Source of the DNA: Orychophragmus violaceus
Taxonomy: Eukaryota; Streptophyta; Magnoliopsida; Brassicales; Brassicaceae
Reading direction: 5' to 3'
NCBI GenBank assembly: GCA_030180135.1
Contig: CM058231.1
Coordinates: 29,081,034 to 29,145,033, forward strand
Length of the DNA: 64,000 nt
The notes beneath the pieces are model-generated. The model was not told the origin of the DNA. It was given only the letters and a program-made list of their open reading frames with translations, and did not search any database. The position numbers and the translations under genes are program-made. Shown here piece by piece: positions 44,847 through 55,568 of this stretch (the stretch's first letter is position 1; each line of letters opens with the position of its first letter).

Positions 44847-46196
44847 ATGCTGAGATTTGAGACGTTCAATGGGTTCCGCACCATGGAACCTGTTATTTTG
44901 ATTCGCGGTGAAAACGGCGTTCTACGAGACCAAGAGGGTCACATATGCAACACAAAAGGTCAGAAAATAGATGGGGAAGGAAATCCCATCTTACCAGATT
45001 ACCCTGTATTGGTTGGGCAAGTAGCTGAGATGCAGAGTAAGATAGATGACATCCACGACATCTTACTTAGGGAGAGACAGTTCCGAGCAGAGGCAAAAAC
45101 TGATAAATTTGCAGAGGTACATTATATGGCTGGAGCCGACTCTTATGGACATACATTGGGACATCAGCACAGACAAGGTTCTAGGCATGCTCAAGGATCA
45201 AGAGACCATAACTACACTTCCTATCTAGCACCTCCTACACAAAGGAGCAGACTAGAGATGATGATAGAACAACCAATTGAAAAGCAACAGCAGAACACAG
45301 CTTCTTTTAGCTCGAAGCTAGAGAACCTGTACACTAATCTGAATGAGAAATTTGAATCCTTGAGCACTCGCATGAAGCAGCTGGACACACAGATGGATCA
45401 AGTTTCAAGTTCTACCTCAAGGAAGGATTCTCAAGAAGCTCATGCCTGCAACATTCCCATTCAGGATGACATACAGATGGATCATGGATCATGTCTAGCA
45501 GTTAAGGCTGTGGAATTTGTGGAAGACAGAGGGGGATTTGATGTTGAATTGCCTGAGTTTGAAAGCTTCAATGCACCCGACTCAACAGAGATTGACATGG
45601 ATCTCTTGACTTGGATAGTTCAGATTGAAGTGGGACCAAGCCAAGAAGAGAAATTTGAGTCTGAGATGGCTGGAATGGACCAAGAAGCGGATAAACCCGA
45701 GACCATATTTGAAAAACGAGCTGAGACGACAGCATCGATCGATGCTTCACACGCACCAATCGTTGCACCCCGAAAGGAACCAGTTTCACTCATATCTCAA
45801 GGACCTGCTAAAGAAAGAACCTATAAACCTCCATTACCATTCCCAAAAGCTCCCGTTACGTCTAAAGATATGGTTCAGTGCACAGTAGTGGTTGACAAGA
45901 AGATGGTGGTTCCACAAGAGCCTATTCTAGCATCTTCAAGGCCTAAAACTACTCATAAACAAAAAGCTCCGAACATCAAAACTTTGCCAAAGGTAAAGCA
46001 TAAATCCTCTAAGTTTAAACCTCCTGACTCCACTATTTTGAATGCAGGAAAGAGCGTTAAAACACCAAAGTGTCAATCTCACCCTACATTCATCCCGACG
46101 TTCCTTGGACGACATCATGCTGCTACTGCTTACACACCACCATGGATGATAAGGCATTCACAGAGACACTCAAAGTCTCTGTTGAAACCTCCATGA
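44847..46196 (+). CDS. ORF1 of the Athila-like element, unknown function
   Basis: A 449-residue ORF from the ATG at 44847 (MLRFETFNGFRTMEP). The frame is open upstream without an ATG. The N-terminus is a compact charged region (LIRGENGVLRDQEGHI), then a helical, coiled-coil-prone part around residues 55-200 (EMQSKIDDIHDILL; KLENLYTNLNEKFESL; MKQLDTQMDQV). An acidic middle and a basic, lysine- and proline-rich tail follow. No enzyme motif was seen. Similar proteins accompany Athila-type elements, and a structural or RNA-binding role is a guess. It is undisrupted. A dyad pair at 45732-45766 is inside the coding sequence, read as SIDASHAPIVAP. Confidence 0.7.
   Translation: MLRFETFNGFRTMEPVILIRGENGVLRDQEGHICNTKGQKIDGEGNPILPDYPVLVGQVAEMQSKIDDIHDILLRERQFRAEAKTDKFAEVHYMAGADSYGHTLGHQHRQGSRHAQGSRDHNYTSYLAPPTQRSRLEMMIEQPIEKQQQNTASFSSKLENLYTNLNEKFESLSTRMKQLDTQMDQVSSSTSRKDSQEAHACNIPIQDDIQMDHGSCLAVKAVEFVEDRGGFDVELPEFESFNAPDSTEIDMDLLTWIVQIEVGPSQEEKFESEMAGMDQEADKPETIFEKRAETTASIDASHAPIVAPRKEPVSLISQGPAKERTYKPPLPFPKAPVTSKDMVQCTVVVDKKMVVPQEPILASSRPKTTHKQKAPNIKTLPKVKHKSSKFKPPDSTILNAGKSVKTPKCQSHPTFIPTFLGRHHAATAYTPPWMIRHSQRHSKSLLKPP
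45732..45766. repeat. Paired 14-bp dyads within ORF1 coding sequence
   Basis: GCATCGATCGATGC (45732-45745) and the degenerate GCACCAATCGTTGC (45753-45766), with a 7-bp spacer. Confidence 0.75.
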
Positions 46197-46369
46197 GTCT
46201 GACCTCTTTCCAAAAGTCAAGCTAATGACTTAAAACAAGCGCTGAGTGGGAGGCAACCCACTGTTAGGTTTAATTATTTTTCTTTCTTATTTTTGGTGTT
46301 TTTCTTAGGATTTCACGTTTTTATTTGTTCTTGTTAGTTTTTAGATACAGAACACAAGTCTGGAGATGT

Positions 46370-46511
46370 GTGACGATCGTTGCCCTCATGTGCAACGGTC
46401 GTTGCAATTGGTTCAAATCGAAAAAAAAAAAAATTAAGTTACGTTGAGCTAAACCGGAATTAATCTGGTTCAGCGAGCATCGATCGTTGCACCTAAAGCA
46501 ACGATCGTTGC
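46370..46511. repeat. Two paired 14-bp dyads between ORF1 and the intron
   Basis: Pairs at 46370-46405 (8-bp spacer) and 46477-46511 (7-bp spacer). The second ends 12 bp before the CAG|GTAAGT donor. Confidence 0.9.
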
Positions 46512-46523
46512 ACCCACGACCAG

Positions 46524-47066
46524 GTAAGTTACCTTAAAACCCTATTTTCTCTTCTTCTTCCCCATTCCTTTTGGTCGACACACCGAGAACCCAAACCGTA
46601 AATCGCCATTTCTTCATCGATTTCTTTGATTCTAAGCATTATTTCACTTGTTTTTACATACCCAATCTGTTTCCCCAACCCATACCTCAAGAAATCAAGG
46701 TAATGTTCTTCAATTTTCGAATTTTCGGATTGGATTTTTAGGGTTTTAGGGTTTTTGATTTTTGAACCAAAAAAATTGATGATGCATGCGTAATTAGAAC
46801 GATTTAGGGTGATTGATTATGATTTTGAACTGATTTGAGACAATGTGGCTTGGATTTGACTGATTTTTGATGATTTGTTGCGGCAAAATCGCCCTGCAAC
46901 GGTCGTTGCTCTAGAGCAACGGTCGTTGCGTTGCAATTTTGGGAAATGTTCGATAACGCGAAATCGCCTTGCAACGATCGATGCCTTAGATGCAACGGTC
47001 GATGCTTCGCGATTTCACAGTGAAATTTTGCCGAGACTTATAAATGTTTGAACTTTGTTTTTGCAG
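46524..47066 (+). other. Probable intron in the Athila-like element
   Basis: CAG|GTAAGT at 46521-46529 is a near-perfect plant donor. TTTTTGCAG ends at 47066, directly before the ATG of ORF2. The 543 bp between them is T-rich. Splicing would bring ORF2 close to a leader exon. This is predicted from sites only. Confidence 0.55.
46896..47005. repeat. Two paired 14-bp dyads inside the predicted intron
   Basis: Pairs at 46896-46929 (6-bp spacer) and 46971-47005 (7-bp spacer), built on GCAACGRTCG cores. Confidence 0.9.
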
Positions 47067-48593
47067 ATGGCGTCTCAAAGGCAACCCCGCAAGAAGCGAG
47101 CCACAGCTTCCACAGCAACAAGACACTACACCCCACCGCCTCAATGGTTTAACAGGGAATCAGAGTCACCCGCACCATACAACAGATATGGGCCACCAAT
47201 TGCTTTACCTTAGCCCAGAGAGGACGCCACACCATTTCAGACGACCAGACAGTGGCCGGAGGACCTCATACGTTTCTTAAGGTCCGCTGAGTTCACAGAG
47301 CGGCCATTGCTCTCTTCATGGGACGAGTATGACTCGCTTCTCTACAGTGGTTGGTGTGGGATGATCATCAAGCCGACCAAGTTCGCGGACTACTCCACCT
47401 GCAGGATTCTGGGGATCGATGAGCAGGTGCTAGCTGTGTGCAGAGGCATTGGTCTAGGGACAATGCCGATGCGACACTATGAACTCTATCCTGAGATGGT
47501 CAGGCAGCTATTGGCCACTTGCAGAGTGGTTTACTCGTATCCCGACCACAGGAGCGCTACAGTGGGTGCTTTCACCTTCATGAGTTGGGGAGTCAGGTAT
47601 CGAATTCCTCTACTTGATCTCTGCAGGATCTACGGGTTCAGTACTGAGCCGAGGCGCATAGCCATGCCACTCGAGTGGGATCCGGTGGAGGCTCGCACAT
47701 TCTGGGAGAGTATTGGCAGCGGTCGATACAACTCCAGGACCACACCAGTCGTGCAGATGAGACATCCGGTGCTGCGATATGTCTCGCGTGTCTTGTGCTG
47801 GAGCTTGCTTTGCAAGTTTGAGGCCAACAAGATGCGCAAACTTGAGATGGAGTTGCTGTTTATGGGGCTGAGAGATCAGTTTAGAGGTTCCGGCGTGAGA
47901 GATCCTACTTCGGGTCTCAACTTGGGAGCTATTTTCGCGCAGCATTTAGTTGATCTGCAGCTGAAGCCGTTTGATGGAGCTGGTACAGAGACGGTAGGGA
48001 GTTTACTTACTCCCATTTTTGAGTATTGTGGGATTCCTCTTCATGGCACAGAGCGTGATACAGCTCGAGAGTTCCTGGATCTCAGCCATTTGCAGAGCGC
48101 TACCTGGCTCAAGGAGGGGCGCATTTGGGTTTACACTGATCCGACCACTGGGAGGACTGGTATCGAGCTTCCCGCTGCCAGATGGACACAGATTGACACA
48201 TTAGAGGCACTGAGATTTCAGCCTCCTGAGTCTGCGCAGCGTGGGATTCCGACTATGGCTCATCCGCTGGGAGAGCCTTCCTCACGAGCTTCGACTTCTT
48301 CTGCCCCTGCTCCTGCGCCCGCGCCAGCCCCAGTCGACATTGTGGGTCCCTTTCCTGAGCCTGCGATGGCTTACGGTGCATATTCTGAGGCAGAGTGGAG
48401 AGAGAGATCCGATGGTATGTTTCGAGTTCTTTGGAACTTCGTGCGTACTTGCAGCTGCAGGAGGCCACCACAGATCCATCAGCCCGTACCTGACCGACGT
48501 CGTCGACAGCGATCTCCGACTGATACTGATCCCGCACCCGAGGCAGCCGATGACGATGCACTGTATGGTGGGATAGACGATGAGAGCGAGTGA
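47067..48593 (+). pseudogene. ORF2 of the Athila-like element (Athila ORF-1 family) with one stop
   Basis: A frame of 508 codons starting at 47067 (MASQRQPRKKRATAS), with a TAG at 47211-47213 (codon 49). After this it is open for 460 codons. The region from about 47307 on, LLSSWDEYDSLLYSGW, YELYPEMVRQLLATCRV, FTFMSWGVRYRIPLLDL and CRIYGFST, resembles the 'Arabidopsis retrotransposon ORF-1' (Athila) protein family, a gag-like part of these elements. A proline-alanine linker (APAPAPAPAPVD) and an acidic C-terminus follow. The start directly follows a splice acceptor. Read-through or an internal start could still give a long product. Confidence 0.75.
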
Positions 48594-49951
48594 GAGTAGT
48601 CTCCATACTTTCGGTTCTGTATTCTGACTTTTTCTTTTCTTTTGCACTTTTCTTCTTTTGATTTTTAGGATTCTACTTTGTTTGGATGATTTGCACTTTA
48701 TTTGGTACATCTTTTGCTTCGGTTTTATTCTGTTTCTAGTGTTCTCAGCTTGCAGGGATCAAAATTGACAAAAACAGACGGACTAACCTGCTAAACTTGC
48801 TGACTGTTCGTGAAAGCGCAGTGCGTCGATCGACACACCATTGTGTCGATCGTCACAATGCGAAAGAATCGCACAGCAACGGTCGGTGCACTTAGTGCAA
48901 CGATCGATGCTTGTGCGACAGAGGTAAAACCCGACAGAACTAAAACATCCATTAACAATTTTTCTTTTTACCGATCCTTCGCTGGACACTACTGGGGACA
49001 GTGTGTCTTAAGTGTGGGGGAGGTGTTACTGACTTTTGTTTTCTGTTTTCTTAAGAGTCAGTCCGTTTTCAAAAATTTTTGTTTTATTGAGTCAAAATTG
49101 TTTAAGTAAGAAACTATGATTTTCTGAGAAGATTTACAAGACTTGCAGGAACTTAAGTAACCATTGGGATGAAGTTGCAGGATCTATCTATGACTATTAG
49201 AAAACCCCATCACAGATCAACCTACTGGGAACACCCACATCACTTCAGGTATCAGAGGATCCTTTACTGACTTCAACCTTAATACTGACTTAGATTTCTC
49301 ACCTAAGGGCTTGGTATACTTTGTGTCGGATTCCCTTGTTAGTTCTGACACAGCCTGTCAACCTATCCTATTTAGTTCCCTTCTCCCCTTCTGTAAAGTA
49401 AAAAAAAAAATAATAATAAACTGAGGATGAGTTAGTAACTCCGAAGTGGTCATGAGAATAGTAGCAAACACTATTATCTCTCATGTGATCCATGGAATGT
49501 GTCCATAGTACACCCCATAACGGGAAGAACACTGATAAAAAAAATAAAATGATACCCAGTGGGGAAAAATCAGTTGTTAAAGAAGGGAAAGAGAAGAAAG
49601 GGACTAGAGAAAGATAGTATGGTGGTCTAGAGCTGATAAGGTAAGAATCCATGTGCCCTTTGATCGATAATCCTTAGGTGAGACCGCACTTAAATACTTG
49701 CAGAAGTCAGTAGGGAGAATTTGAATGCTTGAATGTGATTGTGGAGTTTACCTAGGACAGTTGCTAAGTGTTGGGGAAGTACATTGTGGTCTTGATATCC
49801 TGTGATTGATTCTTTCAAGTGGATTACTAAGGGGAATCTGAGTATTGTAGCTTCTAGGATGAAATGAGTTTCTGAAGAGTTTTCAAACCTCTTATCTACA
49901 TTTGGTTCTTTGTCTCGCTTGAGGACAAGCCAGAGCTAAGTGTGGGGGAGT
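48594..49951 (+). other. 3' untranslated region of the Athila-like element
   Basis: No ORF of note. A G-rich tract AGTGTGGGGGAGG at about 49010-49022 resembles the true polypurine tract TGTGGGGGAGT at 49941-49951 and may be a second, internal one. Confidence 0.6.
48823..48910. repeat. Two paired 14-bp dyads in the Athila-like 3' region
   Basis: Pairs at 48823-48856 (6-bp spacer) and 48876-48910 (7-bp spacer). Confidence 0.9.
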
Positions 49952-51136
49952 TGATATACCATGGATTTTAGGGATTTTAACCATGGTATATGTGTTATTT
50001 ATCGAGTCTTTTACTATGTTTTAGAGTCTTTTCAGGTGTTTATTAGGTACAAGCACATTTGGAGCATATTTGGTGATTTAGGCACTTTCTGGAGCTAATT
50101 GGAGTATTTGGCCGAGAGATAAAGTTCACTGTTGATATTTCCGAGATGCAACGATCGTCACACTTATGGCGTCGATCGATGCACCAGCGAGATGGGCCAA
50201 ACGACGGTTTGATGAAGAATGATAACCTTTCAATTCTGCCCAGAAGTTCTTGATATTTACAAAGAAGCCCCAAAACGTGTTTTAGGTTATAAATAGAGTT
50301 TTTGAGCCATTGTTTAGGCTACGCTTTGATATGCTTCATAACTAAGTTTTATTCTCTTAGGAGATTTTAGGGGCTGGTTTTGTTCTCGAAAGAGACTTGA
50401 TTTTGAACCCCAGTTCTTATTTGATTTTATGATATTTGGTTTTCTACTTATGATATCTTTTGTCTCGATGAATATGTCTGAGTAGATCACCTGTTAGGTT
50501 GAAGGATTCTCATTTAGGATTTCAGAGAATTATAGTTTAATTAATCTGTAGAGATTCATATCTACTAGTTCTTTATCTAAGTTGTTCTTAATGCTTGATC
50601 TGAAGTAGCTAATCAGAGTTATGATTTTAGGTTGATTAATTCAACGGAAGTTGGTTAATTTAACTAGAAAGAACCTAGATAAGCAATTAAACTGTTCGCA
50701 AACGGAAGTTTGGTTCAGGTTAATTGTGAACATATCAAACTTGGAATTAATGCTAGTTTAATCTGTTAGTTCTCGCAAACGGAAGTTTGGTTTGCTGCAC
50801 TTAGACTTAGAGAATTATCGCAAAGGAATTTGGTTAATTCTATATCAGTGTTTGAGTTCTAGAATAGTTATTGATTGGATCTAGATAGATTGATTGCTTG
50901 CGTTCCTGATTTCCTGAGAACTCCAGAAACCTAACGCTTCGCTTTCTTGCTTACAAACTCACTAGATTTACTTTGCTATTTCGTTTACAGTTTTCACATC
51001 TGCTTCGCTTAATTAAATCTGAACTGTTATAAATCTATTGTGTGACTGAGAGTCCTCGTGGGATTCGATACCTTATATACTACGATTGCATTAACTGTGC
51101 ACTTGCAGTAGAATAGGGAAAACTATACACCTATCA
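49952..51136 (+). repeat. 3' LTR of the Athila-like element
   Basis: 1185 bp, same length as the 5' copy. TATAAATA is at 50288-50295. Confidence 0.95.
50148..50182. repeat. Paired 14-bp dyads (Athila-like 3' LTR)
   Basis: Same pair as at 43676-43710. Confidence 0.9.
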
Positions 51137-51933
51137 TTGTTGTTTAGTTATGACATGATGATCATGTAAACATAATTTGATTATGTTAATGAAATCTGAC
51201 ATCGGTATTATTTAATTATGTTATTAAATAATAGTCCCAAAGTAATTTATGACATTTTATAGGTCATCAAGTATGTGACTTGATCATGAAACCCTATAGA
51301 TAATAAATGATATAAATTATGAAGGTCCCTAGTCAAGGTTGTTAAAGTGGGACATTAAAAACCGCGTGAGACTAGTATGTGAGGTGACTGATGACTAAGT
51401 TTCATGAAATCATTAATAAGAGTATTAAAGTCAATCACATAGATATGTGTTGGAGAACACAGGATCGGACATGACCCGTTAATGAGAACTCAACAAGATA
51501 GTTATATAAGTGTCATGAGAGTTTTCATTACGACTATAGAGTATAGTCCTTAGACCTGAGTTCATCATGTTTTCTTACATGTGAATTGGTCCGCTTTAAC
51601 CTTGTCAAACGTCAGCCGTAACTGGTGACTATAAAGGCATTGATTGGGCGTATCATGAAGTGTGTGAAGGAACAGGGATGGAACAAGATGGGATTTGTTC
51701 CTCTTATATAACAGGAGATAAATAGCTCAGGGCCCATCGAAGATTTGATACTGAGAAATGTGTGGCCACACTCAAACGAGATGATTGTCAGTCGTTTGTC
51801 TCGTCAGTATAAATCGGAGTTCGATGAACATGATTTTGACTTAATAAGGATGACACGGATCTTGCCTTATGTCAGATCGAGATATAGAGACGAAGGGATT
51901 ATGGGAATAGATGATTCCGTAAAAGTGGGAGAT
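51137..51933 (+). other. Copia B 3' untranslated region and polypurine tract
   Basis: Continues Copia B after the Athila-like insertion and ends AAAAGTGGGAGAT before the LTR. The short frame at 51745-52056 is not a gene. Confidence 0.8.
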
Positions 51934-52654
51934 TGTTGGGAATGTCCTGAAATCACACTTGTAATCACTCTAGAGATAGTTGTGTTTTCGAGATTAGACA
52001 TTCATATGATACTAGGTGATCATAATATTTTGCTAGAAACCACTTGTGATATGTGAGTTGTGAACTCATTACTAGTATTATATGATCCTACAGGGTCACA
52101 CACCTAAGCAGACTGGATATACTTCATGTGGGAATAATCATTAAAGTAATGGTCAAGTTAATGTGTATTTGATAAACATTAATATACGAGTTTTGAGAGT
52201 GTGTCGATCGACACAAGTGTTGTGTCGATCGATGCAAGGCGCATATCGAAATACTGTTTCGATTTAATGACTTAATTAATCTCGGTTCGGCCCGGTGATT
52301 AATTAGGTTTTCTCAGGTCTATATATATATATATGATATAGCACGACCTGGAGCATCATTTTTAGCCGAATCGCAGCCACCTCTCAGAAACAGACGTATC
52401 CCAAGGACATCCGATCTCCCGGCACTAGCATCCCGTCGGATTCCAGTTTGTGTGCGTGTGGATACCAGTAGAGGCGCAGCACTTGATGCGCTCGTGAATC
52501 TCGAATACCTAATCATCTTCCGCTGCATAACATCCATGTATATTCGAGATCTGAGAATGTAGATTCAACTCTAAGCATGAATCCTAGATCCTAGGCTTGG
52601 AATTTATACCTAGGGTTAACTAATATGATTAGAAACCGTCTAGAAATTCCTTCA
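51934..52654 (+). repeat. 3' LTR of Copia B
   Basis: 721 bp, with about 20 differences from 27601-28321, ending at the CTTAC duplication. Confidence 0.95.
52201..52235. repeat. Paired 14-bp dyads (Copia B 3' LTR)
   Basis: GTGTCGATCGACAC and GTGTCGATCGATGC with a 7-bp spacer, as in the 5' LTR. Confidence 0.9.
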
Positions 52655-55252
52655 CTTACAATTTTGAATTCATGACCAAATCATCCGCGAGCTATTCTTG
52701 TCCTCCGACCTTTTATTGAGGAGTTAAAAGAATTGTGGTCTACTGGAGTCGATGCATACGACATATCCTTGCATCAAAATTTTAATCTAAAAGCGGTGTA
52801 GATGTGGACGATAAGCGACTTTCCGGCATATGGTATGTTATCAAGATGGAAGACACATGGTAAACTGTCTTGTCCAATTTGCATGGAGGATACAAAGTCA
52901 TTTTATCTACCTAATGGAAGGAAGACGTGTTGGTTTGACTGTCACCGTAGATTTCTTCTGCGTAGGCATCCCCTAAGGAAGAATAAAAAAAGACTTCTTG
53001 AAAGGAAAACACGCTGTGAATGAGTATCCTCCTCAGTCTTACACCAGGAATCAAGTTTATTTCGAGCAGTTGTATAGTGTCAAACCACTGAAAACAAAGG
53101 ATTGCGGTGGAAACGGTCATGAAAAGAAGAAGGCTGGCTATGGAACCTTGCATAACTGGCACAAGGAAAGCATATTCTGGGAGTTACCGTACTGGACAGA
53201 CCCCAGTCTCTGACATAACCTTGATGTGATGCATATTGAGAAGAATTTTTTCGACAACATCATGAATACTCTTATGAATGCTAAGGGTAAAACAAAAGAG
53301 ACCATCATCTCTCGAAGGGATATAAAATGATTTTGTTCTCGACCACACTTACATGTTGATAGTGATGGTAAATCTCATTTCCCCATCTACACATTGACAA
53401 AAGAAGTTTTTGGGCATGAAGAGTCATGACTGCTATGTTTTTATGGAGCAGCTTTTTCCATTTATCTTCGCAGAACTCCTAGACCGGAACGTCCACTTGT
53501 GTTATCAGGTACTAATACTTACATTTTTGGGCTAGTACAGCACATTTCAAAGACTATAGTATTTTATAATAACTATGTTCCTTAATAATATATTGTAGGG
53601 ATTGGAGGATTTTTCCGTGTCTTATGTTCAAGAAATTTGCAGAAAAGTCGCGTCCAAATTCTAAAGAAAAATATAGTTTTAATCATATGTAATTTAGAAA
53701 AGATCTTTCCACAGTTTTTTCGACGTGATGGAGCACCTGCCTATACATCTCCCTTACGAAGCTGAATTAGGAAGCCCTGTGCAATACAGATGGATGCATC
53801 ATTTTGAAAGGTTTTTCAAAAAGTTGAAAGGAAAAACGAAGAACAAAAGATATGCAGCAGGATCGATTGTTGAATCGTATATCAATGATGAAATTTCCTA
53901 TTTCTCAGAGCACTATTTTGACGCACATATACAAACAAAATCAAGGTAAACGCTAGAGCTAATTTAATATATATATATATATGTATATACAAATATATAT
54001 GTATTCTAATGTGAATTACCTTTCATTGCATAGGTTAACAAGATTTGATGAAGGTGAAACCCCTGTATATCATGTCGATGGATACCTGATATATTTCATT
54101 GCGTAGGTCGTCCAAGTGGAGAAATGCACCAAATATGGCTTTCAGAGAAGGATTATCAATGTGCACATGCATATGTTCTGCGAAATTGTGATTATTTTCA
54201 GCCGTTTGAGAGGTATAAGTTGGAATTTATTTAATTTTGTTTCATAATAATGTGTTTTAATTTCTCATCTATATCTTCGTCTTATATAGTATGTTCGAAG
54301 ATTATATTTCTGCAAAATATCTAGGACTCTCCGAAAAAGAAATGGATGTGATAAGAGCTGACGAATATTCTACATGGGTGAAAAATTATGCATGTCTAAA
54401 AAAATCTCTGCAAGTTTTGTGTGTATTACATATTGTTGACACGTGATAATGTTTAGCTATATGCAAGTTACTTACTAGAACACCACAATTTTATTTCCTC
54501 CTTGGGTCAAAGAGATCGTGAATGGACCCGTGAATAAAACCAAAACATGGCCAATCTATTTTACAAGAGGATATTTGTTTCATACACATAATCACGGCGA
54601 GGGACAGAAGACATATAGTTATGGGGTATGTGTTAAAGGAGAGAATTATTCGAATGAAATATATGAAGCATATTTCTACGGGACCTTAACCGATATCATA
54701 CAACTTGAGTATGAGGGTATAATTAATTTGAAAATCACACTTTTTAAGGGTGAATGGTATGATCCTGTTATTGGTAGAGGCATTCGGAGGAGCAATGATG
54801 GTGTTGTTGACGTTCTTTCATCGAGGAGATATAATAAATACGAACCATTTATTCTAGGTACGTATACATATATATATATATGTTGATATCATATATTTAC
54901 GTATTTATATATTTCTATGTATTGATAATGTGCAGCCTCTCAAGCGGATCAAGTTTGTTATATCCTGTATCCGTACACAAAGAAGCTGAGGCAATCGTGG
55001 CTCAATGTTATAAAGATAAATCCAAGAATTTATATTTCATGAGACTACGAAGCTAATGAACCAAATCTTTTTCAACAAGAAAACGATGATGATGTACTTT
55101 TGACTACAATAGACGATACTGAAGTCGAAAATGTGGTACAAGATGTAAATCTGTTAGAACTTGATTATGATGTTGGAGATGCAGAACAAGATGATGAATT
55201 TCAATGTAACGTGTCATCGTCGGATGATGAAGATGACGAGGAATTGTACTAA
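52655..55252 (+). pseudogene. CACTA TNP2-type transposase, second part
   Basis: Continues the gene after Copia B. The TNP2 domain (52700-53200) reads ELWSTGVDAYDISLHQNF, TISDFPAYGMLSRWKTHG, CPICMEDTKSFYL and CWFDCHRRFL. DUF4218-type blocks follow at 53400-53950 (CYVFMEQLFPF; MEHLPIHLPYEAELG; VQYRWMHHFERF), then a DUF4216-type block at about 54650-54970 (YFYGTLTDIIQLEYEG; FKGEWYDP; YNKYEPFILASQADQVCY). The acidic C-terminus ends DDEELY at a TAA (55250-55252). Introns are visible, for example after CTTAC-type donors near 53510 and 53948. Stops (such as TAG at 52799) and frameshifts make it inactive. Confidence 0.8.
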
Positions 55253-55568
55253 ACTTTAATACATCTTTCAAGTTCTACAAATACATTTTTTTTAATTAAT
55301 TCAAATTTTAAAATCATATTTAAAATTAATTTAATAGAAATTTGGCCAAATTTTCTCTAATCTACAATTAAGCCCATATTTTTTCCCCTAATCTACAATT
55401 AGGCCCAACGCTGGCCCATAACCACTTAACTAAAAAAATTTCCTAAGGACTTAAGATTTTTTTCCCCTTTCTCAATCTCGTAACCCTAATCCTAATCGCC
55501 ATTGTCGAAACCTAAAACCTAAATCACTGTCGAATCCCAAATCAGGAGAGCTCTCCTTTGCTCCGGCG
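55253..55568. other. Spacer between the two CACTA genes
   Basis: AT-rich, with a leader-like end before the next ATG. No gene. Confidence 0.5.

Larger units (their letters stand above)
43480..51136 (+). mobile_element. Athila-like Gypsy element without pol (large non-autonomous element)
   Basis: 7657 bp. The 1185-bp LTRs (43480-44664 and 49952-51136) differ at about eight bases and are flanked by the perfect TSD TTGTT (43475-43479 and 51137-51141). The primer-binding site matches tRNA-Asp, usual for the Athila/Tat branch. The tract TGTGGGGGAGT precedes the 3' LTR. It has two plus-strand ORFs but no protease, reverse transcriptase, RNase H or integrase. It must depend on enzymes from a related autonomous element. 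It is inserted at the 3' end of Copia B pol. Confidence 0.95.
27601..52654 (+). mobile_element. Copia B: non-autonomous Ty1/copia element, host of Copia A and the Athila-like element
   Basis: LTRs of 721 bp at 27601-28321 and 51934-52654 with a perfect TSD CTTAC (27596-27600 and 52655-52659). The primer-binding site TGGTATCAGAGC starts at 28323, and the tract AAAAGTGGGAGAT ends at 51933. LTRs differ at about 20 positions (about 2.8%), more than in any other nested element here. Without Copia A and the Athila-like element it is 6845 bp, close to Copia C (6830 bp). It shares the LTR type, the gag and the RNase H deletion with C. gag and pol are broken. Confidence 0.95.

Noticed and set aside
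47610..48710. Minus-strand ORFs of 111-142 residues opposite ORF2
   Set aside because: Shadows of the plus-strand Athila-type ORF2, whose protein pattern is recognisable.
27868..52235. Dyad pairs as simple RNA hairpins (14-bp stem, 7-nt loop) or microRNA precursors
   Set aside because: Some pairs could fold so, but in many pairs the two halves carry different flanks (for example GCAT..TTGC with GCAT..ACAC) that mismatch when paired, so conserved hairpin pairing is not supported.
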